NCBI RefSeq assembly: GCF_047971185.1
Contig: NZ_JBKDZH010000056.1
Location: 6,932-70,931, forward strand
Source of the DNA: Kluyvera sp047971185
GTDB lineage: Bacteria; Pseudomonadota; Gammaproteobacteria; Enterobacterales; Enterobacteriaceae
Length of the DNA: 64,000 nucleotides
Direction of reading: 5' to 3'
The position numbers were made by a program, and so were the translations under genes. Shown in pieces: positions 31,408 through 40,297 of this stretch; position 1 is the stretch's first letter; each line of letters starts with the position of its first letter. The notes beneath the pieces were generated by a model. The model was not told the DNA's origin. It did no database searches and saw only the letters and a list, made by a program, of their open reading frames with translations.

Positions 31408-32082
31408 ATGCGCGTACTCGTCGTAGAGGATAACGCTCTGTTACGTCACCACCTGAAAGTTCAACTCCAGGAAATGGGTCACCAGGTGGATGCCGCAGAA
31501 GATGCGAAGGAAGCAGATTATTACTTAGGCGAACACATTCCCGACATTGCTATTGTCGATCTGGGGCTACCGGACGAAGACGGCCTGTCGCTGATTCGCC
31601 GCTGGCGCAGCCACGACATCTCGCTGCCGATTCTGGTGCTGACGGCGCGTGAGAGCTGGCAGGACAAAGTAGAAGTGCTGAGCGCGGGCGCCGACGACTA
31701 CGTCACCAAACCGTTCCATATTGAAGAAGTCTCCGCCCGCATGCAGGCGCTGATGCGCCGTAACAGCGGCCACGCGTCTCAGGTGATCTCCCTGCCTCCG
31801 TTCCAGGTTGACCTGTCGCGCCGCGAGCTGTCCATTAATGAAGAAGTGATCAAACTCACCGCCTTCGAATACACCATTATGGAAACGCTGATCCGCAATA
31901 ACGGGAAAGTGGTCAGTAAAGATTCTCTGATGCTTCAGCTCTACCCGGACGCCGAGCTGCGCGAAAGTCACACCATCGATGTGCTGATGGGCCGCCTGCG
32001 TAAAAAAATTCAGGCTCAGTACCCGCATGACGTCATTATTACCGTCCGCGGCCAGGGCTATCTGTTCGAACTTCGCGAATGA
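31408..32082 (+). CDS. phoP: Response regulator PhoP
   Basis: OmpR/PhoB-type regulator of 224 residues that controls Mg2+ limitation, antimicrobial-peptide and acid responses. Receiver domain 1-120 with phospho-Asp51 (IAIVDLGLPDEDG) and the conserved Lys in DDYVTKPF; winged helix about 130-222 (SHTIDVLMGRLRKKI, VRGQGYLFEL). It overlaps phoQ by four bases (ATGA). A PhoP box lies upstream. Confidence 0.97.
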   Translation: MRVLVVEDNALLRHHLKVQLQEMGHQVDAAEDAKEADYYLGEHIPDIAIVDLGLPDEDGLSLIRRWRSHDISLPILVLTARESWQDKVEVLSAGADDYVTKPFHIEEVSARMQALMRRNSGHASQVISLPPFQVDLSRRELSINEEVIKLTAFEYTIMETLIRNNGKVVSKDSLMLQLYPDAELRESHTIDVLMGRLRKKIQAQYPHDVIITVRGQGYLFELRE

Positions 32083-33542
32083 AAAATCTCCGTCGGCATC
32101 TTCTGCCGCTGTCGCTGCGGATGCGTTTTCTGCTGGCGACGGCCGCCGTGGTTATCATACTGTCGCTAGCCTACGGCATGGTGGCGCTGGTGGGCTACAG
32201 CGTCAGCTTCGATAAAACTACCTTTCGTCTGCTGCGCGGCGAGAGCAACCTGTTCTATACGCTCGCCACATGGGAAAACAACACCCTGGACGTTGATATT
32301 CCCGAGAATCTCAATATGCAGGGCCCAACCATCGCGCTGATTTATGACGACCATGGCAAATTGCTGTGGCAGCAAAAAGATCTGCCGTGGCTGACGAAAA
32401 GCATTCATCCCGAGTGGCTTAAAGGCAACGGTTTCTATGAAATTGAGGCCGACGCCAGCTCTTCAAGCACCTTGTTACACGGCGATCATGAGATTCAAAA
32501 AGAACTCACCGAAATGCAGCAGGAAGGCGATGACTCGGAAATGACGCACTCGGTGGCCGTAAACAGCTACCCGGCTACCGCCACGATGCCCGCGCTGACG
32601 ATCGTGGTTGTGGATACCGTCCCGATTGAGCTTAAGCGTTCCTATATGGTCTGGAGCTGGTTCTCCTACGTGCTGGCGGCCAACCTGCTGCTGGTGATCC
32701 CGCTACTGTGGATTGCCGCCCACTGGAGCCTGCGCCCTATCGCCGACCTTACCCGTGAGGTGCGCGAGCTGGAGGAGCATCACCGCGAGCATCTCAACCC
32801 GGAGACCACCCGCGAGCTGACCAGCCTGGTGCGCAACCTCAACCGGCTGCTGAAAAGCGAACGCGAGCGCTACGACAAATACCGCAACACCCTCACCGAC
32901 CTGACGCACAGTCTGAAAACGCCGCTGGCGGTGCTGCAAAGTTCGCTACGTTCGTTGCGCAGTGAAAAGATCAGCGTCAGCGAAGCCGAACCGGTGATGC
33001 TCGAGCAAATCAGCCGAATTTCGCAGCAGATTGGCTACTACCTGCATCGTGCCAGTATGCGTACCGACAGCACGTTAGTCAGCCGCGAGCTGCATTCGGT
33101 GGCGCCGCTGCTGGACAGCCTGACCTCCGCGCTGAATAAGGTCTATCAGCGAAAAGGGGTGAACATCACGCTGGATATTTCGCCGGAAATCACCTTTGCC
33201 GGTGAGAAAAACGACTTTATGGAAGTGATGGGCAACCTGCTGGATAACGCCTGCAAGTACTGCCTTGAATTTGTAGAGGTTTCCGCCCGCCAGACCGATG
33301 ATTATCTGCATATTATCGTCGAAGATGACGGCCCGGGCATTCCGCAAAGCAAGCGTGATATCGTCTTCGACCGCGGCCAGCGCGCCGATACCATGCGTCC
33401 CGGCCAGGGGGTGGGCCTCGCCGTTGCCCGCGATATTGTAAGCCAGTACGACGGGCAGATAATGTCTCGCGACAGCCTGCTCGGCGGCGCCAAAATGGAA
33501 GTTATTTTCGGCCATCAAAATCTGGAGAGTCACGAAGGGTAA
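32079..33542 (+). CDS. phoQ: Sensor kinase PhoQ
   Basis: Inner-membrane histidine kinase (487 residues) sensing Mg2+, acidic pH and cationic peptides. Two membrane segments (about 17-40 and 193-215), a periplasmic PAS-like domain between them, HAMP, a phospho-His site in LTDLTHSLKTPLAV (near residue 277), and ATPase boxes (NLLDNACKY, EDDGPGI, GQGVGLAVAR). The acidic patch reads EGDDSE, with fewer acids than my recollection of E. coli (EDDDDAE). Translationally coupled to phoP; roxA follows. Confidence 0.96.
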   Translation: MKNLRRHLLPLSLRMRFLLATAAVVIILSLAYGMVALVGYSVSFDKTTFRLLRGESNLFYTLATWENNTLDVDIPENLNMQGPTIALIYDDHGKLLWQQKDLPWLTKSIHPEWLKGNGFYEIEADASSSSTLLHGDHEIQKELTEMQQEGDDSEMTHSVAVNSYPATATMPALTIVVVDTVPIELKRSYMVWSWFSYVLAANLLLVIPLLWIAAHWSLRPIADLTREVRELEEHHREHLNPETTRELTSLVRNLNRLLKSERERYDKYRNTLTDLTHSLKTPLAVLQSSLRSLRSEKISVSEAEPVMLEQISRISQQIGYYLHRASMRTDSTLVSRELHSVAPLLDSLTSALNKVYQRKGVNITLDISPEITFAGEKNDFMEVMGNLLDNACKYCLEFVEVSARQTDDYLHIIVEDDGPGIPQSKRDIVFDRGQRADTMRPGQGVGLAVARDIVSQYDGQIMSRDSLLGGAKMEVIFGHQNLESHEG

Positions 33543-33548
33543 ATTGTG

Positions 33549-33611
33549 TTTCCGCAGCAGGGTAGTTTTGTGAATAAGATGTATAATCCGGACATACATC
33601 TGCTGCGGAAA
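33549..33611 (+). other. 12-bp inverted repeat spanning the roxA promoter and ribosome-binding site
   Basis: TTTCCGCAGCAG (33549-33560) and CTGCTGCGGAAA (33600-33611) are perfect reverse complements. The right arm contains the GGAAAG Shine-Dalgarno sequence of roxA (ATG at 33619). A TATAAT box lies between them (33582-33587). The left arm is 7 bases past the phoQ stop. Confidence 0.75.
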
Positions 33612-33618
33612 GAGTCAT

Positions 33619-34740
33619 ATGGAATACCACTTAACGTTAAACTGGCCCGATTTTCTGGCGCGCTACTGGCAAAAACGCCCGGTCGTGCTTAAACGCGGCT
33701 TCGCCAATTTTATCGACCCCATTTCACCGGATGAACTGGCGGGTCTGGCGATGGAAAATGAGGTCGATAGCCGACTGGTGAGCCACCTTGACGGTGACTG
33801 GCAGGTCAGCCACGGCCCGTTCGAAAGCTACGATCATCTGGGCGAAAGCAACTGGTCGCTGCTGGTACAGGCGGTTGACCACTGGCACGAGCCGTCCAGC
33901 GCGCTGATGCGCCCGTTCCGCGCCCTCCCCGACTGGCGTATCGACGATCTGATGATCTCCTTCTCCGTGCCCGGCGGCGGCGTTGGCCCGCACCTCGATC
34001 AGTATGACGTGTTTATCATTCAGGGTACCGGCCGTCGCCGCTGGCGCGTCGGCGAGAAAGGCGCGCTCAAGCAGCACTGCCCGCACCCGGACCTGCTGCA
34101 GGTACAGCCGTTCGACGCGATTATTGATGAAGAGATGGAGCCGGGCGATATTCTGTATATTCCGCCGGGCTTCCCGCACGAGGGCTACGCGCTGGAAAAC
34201 TCGCTGAACTATTCCGTGGGCTTCCGCTCACCGAACAGCCGCGAGCTGATTAGCGGCTTTGCCGACTATATTCTGCAACGCGATCTCGGCAATCAGCACT
34301 ACAGCGACCCGGACGTCCCGTCGCGCGACCACCCGGCGGACATGCTGCCTCAGGAGGTCGATCGCCTGCGCGAGATGATGTTAGGGCTGATTCAGCAGCC
34401 GGAGCATTTCCAGCAGTGGCTGGGGGAATTTATCAGCCAGTCGCGCCACGAGCTGGACGTCGCGCCGCCGGAGCCGCCGTATCAGCCGGATGAGATTTAC
34501 GACGCCCTTCAGCAGGGCGACCTGCTGCAACGCCTGGGCGGGCTGCGCGTCATTCGTATCGGCGATGATTTCTTTGTCAACGGTGAGAAGGTCGATTCAC
34601 CGCACCATCAGGCGCTGGATGCAATGGCGGGCAGTATCATGCTGGAGAGCCAGCACTTTGGTGAGGCGCTGGAAGATCCCTCGTTCCTGGTGATGCTGAC
34701 CGCGCTGGTCAACAGCGGATACTGGTTCTTCGCAGAATAA
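33619..34740 (+). CDS. roxA: Ribosomal protein uL16 arginine 3-hydroxylase RoxA (YcfD)
   Basis: Fe(II)/2-oxoglutarate oxygenase (373 residues, JmjC fold) that hydroxylates Arg81 of ribosomal protein uL16. Iron ligands appear in GGGVGPHLDQYDVF (His and Asp of HxD) and a later His (IPPGFPHEGYAL). N-terminal LNWPDFLARYWQKRPVVLKR is typical. A C-terminal winged-helix region follows the oxygenase domain. It stands after phoQ as in E. coli, with its own TATAAT box and an inverted repeat over its ribosome-binding site. Confidence 0.95.
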   Translation: MEYHLTLNWPDFLARYWQKRPVVLKRGFANFIDPISPDELAGLAMENEVDSRLVSHLDGDWQVSHGPFESYDHLGESNWSLLVQAVDHWHEPSSALMRPFRALPDWRIDDLMISFSVPGGGVGPHLDQYDVFIIQGTGRRRWRVGEKGALKQHCPHPDLLQVQPFDAIIDEEMEPGDILYIPPGFPHEGYALENSLNYSVGFRSPNSRELISGFADYILQRDLGNQHYSDPDVPSRDHPADMLPQEVDRLREMMLGLIQQPEHFQQWLGEFISQSRHELDVAPPEPPYQPDEIYDALQQGDLLQRLGGLRVIRIGDDFFVNGEKVDSPHHQALDAMAGSIMLESQHFGEALEDPSFLVMLTALVNSGYWFFAE

Positions 34741-34761
34741 ACGACCGGACCAACGCTGATG

Positions 34762-34846
34762 GTAGGCCGGATAAGGCGTTTACGCCGCCATCCGGCAATC
34801 TGCGCGGAGTCTGCCGGATGGCGGCTTCGCCTTATCCGGCCTACAT
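34762..34846. repeat. BIME: paired REP elements between roxA and pepT
   Basis: Two REP units in opposite orientation: GTAGGCCGGATAAGGCG...CCATCCGGCA and TGCCGGATGG...CTTATCCGGCCTAC. This is a typical enterobacterial BIME at a convergent gene end, where such elements protect mRNA ends or bind gyrase. Confidence 0.9.
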
Positions 34847-34849
34847 AAA

Positions 34850-34883
34850 AAAACCCGGCTCAAATATACGCCGGGTTTTCTTT
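34850..34883. terminator. Bidirectional terminator between roxA and pepT
   Basis: AAAACCCGGC (34850-34859) and GCCGGGTTTT (34870-34879) pair; A-run on the left and T-run on the right serve both directions. Confidence 0.85.
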
Positions 34884-34888
34884 GCCGG

Positions 34889-36115
34889 TTAGCCGCGCTG
34901 GGCCGTCAGCTCAGCGATACGCACAATCACCTTCACCGCTTTCTCCATCCCTTCCAGCGTCACAAACTCGTGTTTGCCGTGGTAGTTGTAGCCGCCGGTG
35001 AAAATGTTTGGGCACGGAAGGCCCATAAACGACAGCTGTGCGCCGTCGGTGCCGCCGCGGATCGGTTTGAGATCCGGTTCGATATCGCAATCACGCATCG
35101 CCTGCTGGGCGATATCCACAATGTGCGGATGCTCCGCCACCTTCTCGCGCATATTGTAGTAGCTGTCTTCAATGATCAGCTCAATATAGCAGTCCGGGTG
35201 CAGCCCTTTACCGACCTTCTTAGCGATCTCCATCATCTTGCGCTTGCGCGCTTCAAACTGCTTGCGGTCAAAGTCGCGCACGATATAGTGCATTTCCGCG
35301 CGGTCAACCGTGCCCTTGATGCTGGTCAGATGGTAGAAGCCTTCGTAGCTTTCGGTTTTTTCCGGGCTTTCATCGGCGGGAACTTCCGCATGAATGCGCG
35401 CCGCCAGCGACAGCGCATTGACCATCACCCCTTTTGCGGTGCCCGGATGGACGTTGTTACCGACAATCTTGATGGTGACGGAAGCCGCGTTGAAGTTTTC
35501 ATACTCCAGCTCGCCCACGCCGCCGCCGTCGATGGTATAGGCCCACTGGGCGTTAAAAGCTTCGACGTCGAAATGTTTAGCGCCTTTGCCGACTTCTTCA
35601 TCCGGCGTAAAGGCCACGCGGATGTCGCCGTGCGGAATGTTCTGCCCTTTCAGCACCGCCAGCGCGGTCATGATTTCGGCGATACCGGCTTTATCATCAG
35701 CGCCGAGCAGCGTTTTGCCGTCGGTGGTGATCAGCGTCTGCCCCAGCAGCTGGTGCAGCACCGGGAACATCACGGGAGAGAGCACTTCATCGCCAATCCC
35801 CAGCGCGATATCGCCGCCGCGGTAGTTTTCGACGATCTGCGGGTTCACGTTCTTACCGCTAAAATCCGGTGCGGTATCCACATGGGAAATAAAACCAATC
35901 GCCGGGATATCGCCGCTGACGTTGGCGGGCAATGTTGCCATTACCGTGCCCTTCTCGCTCAGCGTGACGTTCACCAGCCCCATCGTTTCTAATTGCTCTT
36001 TGAGCAGATGTAACAGTTTCCACTGCCCCTCGGTACTCGGCACCTGACGCACGCCGGGCTTCGATTGCGTGTCCAGAGAAACGTACTGCAAAAAACGCTC
36101 AAGCAATTTATCCAT
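34889..36115 (-). CDS. pepT: Peptidase T (tripeptidase)
   Basis: Zinc aminotripeptidase of 408 residues (M20 family), cytoplasmic. Zinc and catalytic residues are visible in GFISHVDTAPD, LLGADDKAGIAEI and FTPDEEVGKGAKHFDV, followed by IDGGGVGELEYENF. Length and sequence match E. coli PepT. It is divergent from potABCD with a 269-bp gap, as in E. coli. In enterics pepT is FNR-activated; no site was identified with certainty here. Confidence 0.96.
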   Translation of the reverse strand: MDKLLERFLQYVSLDTQSKPGVRQVPSTEGQWKLLHLLKEQLETMGLVNVTLSEKGTVMATLPANVSGDIPAIGFISHVDTAPDFSGKNVNPQIVENYRGGDIALGIGDEVLSPVMFPVLHQLLGQTLITTDGKTLLGADDKAGIAEIMTALAVLKGQNIPHGDIRVAFTPDEEVGKGAKHFDVEAFNAQWAYTIDGGGVGELEYENFNAASVTIKIVGNNVHPGTAKGVMVNALSLAARIHAEVPADESPEKTESYEGFYHLTSIKGTVDRAEMHYIVRDFDRKQFEARKRKMMEIAKKVGKGLHPDCYIELIIEDSYYNMREKVAEHPHIVDIAQQAMRDCDIEPDLKPIRGGTDGAQLSFMGLPCPNIFTGGYNYHGKHEFVTLEGMEKAVKVIVRIAELTAQRG

Positions 36116-36262
36116 GTAGCCACCCTCACTTTTTGTGACAACATTATCAATAAGCCATAAAAGACAAATATTGCGTCAGGTCACTTTTAGCCCGGCAAAG
36201 GCCATTTTTTTTCCCGTATCGCGTCTAATCGTCAGATATTCTTATAGGAAGTTTAACAAGGA

Positions 36263-36291
36263 TTGGCGATTGAGTATGTTTGCCGTAGAAT
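36263..36291 (+). promoter_or_regulatory. Sigma-70 promoter of potABCD
   Basis: TTGGCG (36263-36268), 17-bp spacer, TAGAAT (36286-36291). Predicted start near 36298, giving an 87-base leader before potA. Confidence 0.55.
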
Positions 36292-36314
36292 GCCAGCCCT
36301 TATTAATACATTTC

Positions 36315-36346
36315 AGACCTCTAAACGTCTAAAGGTGGTTAACCAC
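36315..36346 (+). promoter_or_regulatory. Two MetJ-box-like octamers plus a palindrome in the potA leader
   Basis: AGACCTCT (36315-36322) and AAACGTCT (36323-36330) are contiguous and each matches the met box AGACGTCT at 7 of 8 bases. GTGGTTAACCAC (36335-36346) is a perfect 12-bp palindrome right after. Both lie just downstream of the predicted transcription start. Binding is unproven. Confidence 0.35.
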
Positions 36347-36384
36347 AAACCCCGCATCGCCAGGATTTTTCTCGATGCGTTTAC

Positions 36385-37521
36385 ATGGGACAGAGTAATA
36401 AATTGAATACTAAATCGCGTTCGCTGTCACCGCTGGTGGAGCTAGTGGGGATTCGCAAGGACTTCGATGGTAAAACGGTCATCTCGGATCTCGATTTGAC
36501 CATCAATAACGGCGAGTTTCTCACGCTGCTTGGCCCCTCTGGCTGCGGCAAAACAACCGTCCTGCGCCTGATTGCCGGGCTGGAAAACGTCGATGCCGGG
36601 CAGATCCACCTGGAAAACCAGGACATAACCCGCGTTCCAGCCGAAGATCGTCACGTCAATACCGTCTTTCAGAGCTACGCGCTTTTCCCGCATATGACCG
36701 TTTTCGATAACGTCGCCTTTGGCCTGCGCATGCAGAAAACGCCGGCGAGCGAAATCGCCCCGCGCGTACTCGACGCCCTGCGCATGGTTCAACTGGAAGA
36801 GTTCGCTCAACGTAAACCCCACCAGCTTTCAGGCGGCCAGCAGCAGCGCGTTGCCATCGCCCGCGCGGTGGTGAATAAACCGAGCCTGCTGCTGCTCGAT
36901 GAGTCGCTCTCTGCGCTCGACTATAAGCTGCGTAAACAGATGCAGAATGAGCTGAAGGCCCTCCAGCGTAAGCTTGGTATCACCTTCGTCTTCGTCACCC
37001 ACGATCAGGAAGAGGCGCTGACCATGTCAGACCGTATCGTGGTGATGCGCGACGGCAAAATTGAGCAGGACGGCACGCCGCGGGAAATCTACGAAGAGCC
37101 GAAAAACCTGTTTGTCGCCGGTTTTATCGGCGAGATTAACCTCTTCGATGCCACCGTCATTGAACGCCTTGACGAGCAGCGCGTGCGCGCCAACGTCGAA
37201 GGCCGCGAGTGCAATATCTACGTTAACTTCCCGGTCACCCCGGGGCAAAAGCTCAACGTTCTGCTGCGCCCGGAAGATCTGCGCGTCGATGAAATCCACG
37301 ACGGCACCGAGCTGGAAGGGCTTATCGGCTACATCCGCGAGCGTAACTACAAGGGCATGACCCTGGAATCGGTCGTCGAGCTGGAAAACGGCAAGATGGT
37401 GATGGTCAGCGAGTTCTTCAACGAAGACGATCCTGATTTCGACCACTCGCTGGACCAGAAAATGGCGATCAACTGGGTCGAAAGCTGGGAGGTCGTACTG
37501 GCTGATGAAGAGCACAAGTAA
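36385..37521 (+). CDS. potA: Spermidine/putrescine ABC transporter ATPase PotA
   Basis: ATP-binding subunit (378 residues) of the spermidine-preferential PotABCD importer. Walker A GPSGCGKTT, signature LSGGQQQR, Walker B LLLLDES, switch His in FVTHDQEEAL, and a C-terminal TOBE regulatory domain (about 290-370) typical of PotA. It begins the operon; its end overlaps potB by 17 bases. Leader contains a candidate MetJ site. Confidence 0.97.
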   Translation: MGQSNKLNTKSRSLSPLVELVGIRKDFDGKTVISDLDLTINNGEFLTLLGPSGCGKTTVLRLIAGLENVDAGQIHLENQDITRVPAEDRHVNTVFQSYALFPHMTVFDNVAFGLRMQKTPASEIAPRVLDALRMVQLEEFAQRKPHQLSGGQQQRVAIARAVVNKPSLLLLDESLSALDYKLRKQMQNELKALQRKLGITFVFVTHDQEEALTMSDRIVVMRDGKIEQDGTPREIYEEPKNLFVAGFIGEINLFDATVIERLDEQRVRANVEGRECNIYVNFPVTPGQKLNVLLRPEDLRVDEIHDGTELEGLIGYIRERNYKGMTLESVVELENGKMVMVSEFFNEDDPDFDHSLDQKMAINWVESWEVVLADEEHK

Positions 37522-38362
37522 ATTCCAGAACGTGGTCATTGCCACTATCGTCGGTTGGCTTGTGCTGTTTGTGTTCCTGCCCAACCTGATGATCATCGTC
37601 ACCAGCTTCCTGACGCGTGACGATGCCAACTTTGTCCAGATGGTCTTCACCCTGGATAACTACGCGCGCCTGCTCGATCCGCTGTATGCCCAGGTGCTGC
37701 TGCATTCGCTGAATATGGCGGCGATCGCCACGCTGGCGTGCCTGGTGCTGGGCTATCCGTTTGCCTGGTTCCTCGCCCGCCTGCCGCAGAAGGTGCGCCC
37801 GCTGCTGCTGTTCTTGCTGATTGTCCCCTTCTGGACCAACTCGCTCATCCGCATCTACGGGCTGAAAATTTTCCTCAGCACCAAAGGCTACCTCAATGAA
37901 TTCCTGCTGTGGCTGGGGGTGATTGATACGCCGATGCGCATCATGTTCACCCCCAGCGCGGTGATCATTGGCCTGGTGTATATCCTGCTGCCGTTTATGG
38001 TGATGCCGCTGTATTCCAGCATTGAAAAGCTCGACAAACCGCTGCTGGAAGCGGCAAAAGACCTCGGCGCCAATAAGCTGCAAACCTTTATCCGCATTAT
38101 CATTCCGTTGACCATGCCGGGGATTATTGCCGGTTGCCTGCTGGTGATGCTGCCCGCCATGGGGCTGTTCTACGTCTCGGATCTGATGGGCGGGGCGAAA
38201 AACCTGCTGATTGGTAACGTGATAAAGAGCCAGTTCCTCAACATTCGCGACTGGCCGTTCGGCGCGGCCACCAGCATTACGCTGACGGTGGTGATGGGGC
38301 TGATGCTGCTGGTGTACTGGCGCGCCTCGCGCCTGCTGAATAAGAAGGTGGAACTGGAATGA
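37505..38362 (+). CDS. potB: Spermidine/putrescine ABC permease PotB
   Basis: Inner-membrane permease of 285 residues with about six membrane segments and the EAA loop (EAAKDLGANKLQTFIRIIIP) that contacts PotA. FLPNLMIIVTSFLTRDDANF and LPFWTNSLIRIYGLKIFL match E. coli PotB. The start at 37505 overlaps potA; the next potential start is well inside the first helix. potC overlaps its stop by four bases. Confidence 0.96.
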   Translation: MKSTSKFQNVVIATIVGWLVLFVFLPNLMIIVTSFLTRDDANFVQMVFTLDNYARLLDPLYAQVLLHSLNMAAIATLACLVLGYPFAWFLARLPQKVRPLLLFLLIVPFWTNSLIRIYGLKIFLSTKGYLNEFLLWLGVIDTPMRIMFTPSAVIIGLVYILLPFMVMPLYSSIEKLDKPLLEAAKDLGANKLQTFIRIIIPLTMPGIIAGCLLVMLPAMGLFYVSDLMGGAKNLLIGNVIKSQFLNIRDWPFGAATSITLTVVMGLMLLVYWRASRLLNKKVELE

Positions 38363-39150
38363 TGGGTCGACTGCTGCGCGGCGGCTTTATGACCGCCATT
38401 TACGCTTATCTTTATATTCCGATTATCATTTTGATCGTGAACTCGTTCAACAGCTCACGTTTCGGCATCAACTGGCAGGGCTTTACCACCAACTGGTACA
38501 GCCTGCTGATGAACAACGACAGCCTGCTCCAGGCGGCCCAGCACTCGCTGACGATGGCAATTTTCTCCGCCACCGCTGCGACGCTTATCGGTTCACTGAC
38601 CGCCGTGGCGCTGTACCGCTATCGCTTTCGCGGCAAGCCGTTCGTCAGCGGCATGCTGTTTGTGGTCATGATGTCGCCGGATATCGTCATGGCGATCTCC
38701 CTGCTGGTGCTGTTTATGCTGCTGGGCATTCAGCTGGGCTTCTGGTCGCTGCTGTTCTCGCATATCACCTTCTGTCTGCCGTTCGTGGTGGTCACCGTTT
38801 TCTCCCGCCTGAAGGGGTTTGACGTGCGGATGCTGGAAGCGGCAAAAGATCTGGGCGCCAGCGAGCTGACGATCCTGCGCAAAATTATCCTCCCGCTGGC
38901 GATGCCTGCGGTGGCGGCGGGCTGGTTGCTGAGCTTTACGCTGTCGATGGATGACGTGGTGGTTTCGTCGTTCGTCACCGGGCCGGGATACGAAATTCTG
39001 CCGCTCAAGATTTACTCAATGGTGAAAGTGGGCGTATCACCGGAAGTGAACGCGCTGGCAACAATTCTGCTGGTTCTGTCGCTGGTGATGGTGATTGCCA
39101 GCCAGCTGATTGCACGTGATAAAACGAAGGGCCTGAAGGTCAGGTCTTAA
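38359..39150 (+). CDS. potC: Spermidine/putrescine ABC permease PotC
   Basis: Second permease of PotABCD, 263 residues, about six membrane helices and the EAA motif (EAAKDLGASELTILRKIILP). YAYLYIPIIILIVNSFNSSR at the N-terminus matches E. coli PotC. It starts inside the potB stop (ATGA) and is followed after 16 bp by potD. Confidence 0.96.
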   Translation: MMGRLLRGGFMTAIYAYLYIPIIILIVNSFNSSRFGINWQGFTTNWYSLLMNNDSLLQAAQHSLTMAIFSATAATLIGSLTAVALYRYRFRGKPFVSGMLFVVMMSPDIVMAISLLVLFMLLGIQLGFWSLLFSHITFCLPFVVVTVFSRLKGFDVRMLEAAKDLGASELTILRKIILPLAMPAVAAGWLLSFTLSMDDVVVSSFVTGPGYEILPLKIYSMVKVGVSPEVNALATILLVLSLVMVIASQLIARDKTKGLKVRS

Positions 39151-39166
39151 ACTCAGGGGACGTAAA

Positions 39167-40213
39167 ATGATGAAATGGTCACGCCACCTGCTCGCGGCAG
39201 GTGCTTTAGCGCTCGGTATGAGCGCGGCCCACGCGGACGACAGCAAGACGCTGTACTTCTATAACTGGACGGAATACGTTCCGCCTGGACTGCTGGAACA
39301 GTTCACCAAAGAGACCGGCATCAAGGTTATCTATTCGACCTATGAATCGAATGAAACCATGTACGCCAAGCTCAAGACCTATAAAGACGGTGCCTACGAC
39401 CTGGTCGTGCCGTCCACCTACTTTGTCGACAAAATGCGCAAAGAGGGGATGATTCAGAAGATCGATAAAACGCAGCTGAGCAACTTTAAAAATCTCGACC
39501 CCGAGATGCTCAACAAGCCGTTTGACCCGAACAACGATTACTCTATCCCCTACATCTGGGGTGCCACGGCCATCGGCGTGAACAGCGACGAGATTGACCC
39601 GAAAACCGTCACCAGCTGGGCCGACCTGTGGAAGCCGGAATACAAAAGCAGCCTGCTGCTGACCGACGACGCGCGCGAAGTGTTCCAGATTGCCCTGCGT
39701 AAACTGGGCTACTCCGGCAACACCACCGACCCGAAAGAGATTGAAGCGGCCTACAACGAGCTGAAAAAACTGATGCCAAACGTGGCCGCCTTCAACTCCG
39801 ACAACCCGGCCAACCCGTATATGGAAGGGGAAGTGAATCTGGGGATGGTATGGAACGGTTCGGCATTCGTCGCCCGCCAGGCGGGTACGCCGCTGGAAAT
39901 CGTGTGGCCGAAAGAAGGCGGTATCTTCTGGATGGACAGCCTGGCGATTCCGGCCAACGCCAAAAACAAGGACGGCGCGCTGAAGCTGATTAACTTCCTG
40001 CTGCGTCCGGACGTAGCGAAACAGGTCGCGGAAACCATCGGCTACCCGACGCCAAACCTGGCGGCGCGCAAGCTGCTGAGCCCGGAAGTGGCCAACGACA
40101 AGTCGCTGTATCCAGATGCGGAAACCGTGCAGAAAGGCGAGTGGCAGAACGATGTCGGCAGCGCCAGCACGCTGTATGAAGAGTACTACCAGAAGCTGAA
40201 AGCCGGGCGTTAA
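39167..40213 (+). CDS. potD: Spermidine/putrescine periplasmic binding protein PotD
   Basis: Periplasmic polyamine receptor of 348 residues. Signal peptide about 1-23 (HLLAAGALALGMSAAHA-D). The start of the mature protein (SKTLYFYNWTEYVPPGLLEQ) and polyamine-pocket residues such as the acidic/aromatic SAFVARQAG, GGIFWMDSLAIPANA segments match E. coli PotD. AGGGGACG precedes the start. Last gene of the operon, followed by a terminator. Confidence 0.96.
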   Translation: MMKWSRHLLAAGALALGMSAAHADDSKTLYFYNWTEYVPPGLLEQFTKETGIKVIYSTYESNETMYAKLKTYKDGAYDLVVPSTYFVDKMRKEGMIQKIDKTQLSNFKNLDPEMLNKPFDPNNDYSIPYIWGATAIGVNSDEIDPKTVTSWADLWKPEYKSSLLLTDDAREVFQIALRKLGYSGNTTDPKEIEAAYNELKKLMPNVAAFNSDNPANPYMEGEVNLGMVWNGSAFVARQAGTPLEIVWPKEGGIFWMDSLAIPANAKNKDGALKLINFLLRPDVAKQVAETIGYPTPNLAARKLLSPEVANDKSLYPDAETVQKGEWQNDVGSASTLYEEYYQKLKAGR

Positions 40214-40248
40214 TCGCGACAGCCTGCACAACGCCGGGAGAGCGGCCA

Positions 40249-40279
40249 CAAAAAAGCGGAGCCTGTGCTCCGCTTTTTG
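40249..40279. terminator. Bidirectional terminator between potD and cobB
   Basis: AAGCGGAGC (40254-40262) and GCTCCGCTT (40267-40275) pair, flanked by A-run and T-run. Confidence 0.85.
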
Positions 40280-40297
40280 ATTCTCTGCGTCGCCGTA

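Noticed and set aside
36135..36332. 65-codon open frame between pepT and potA
   Set aside because: It runs over the likely potA promoter and has no ribosome-binding site or family match.
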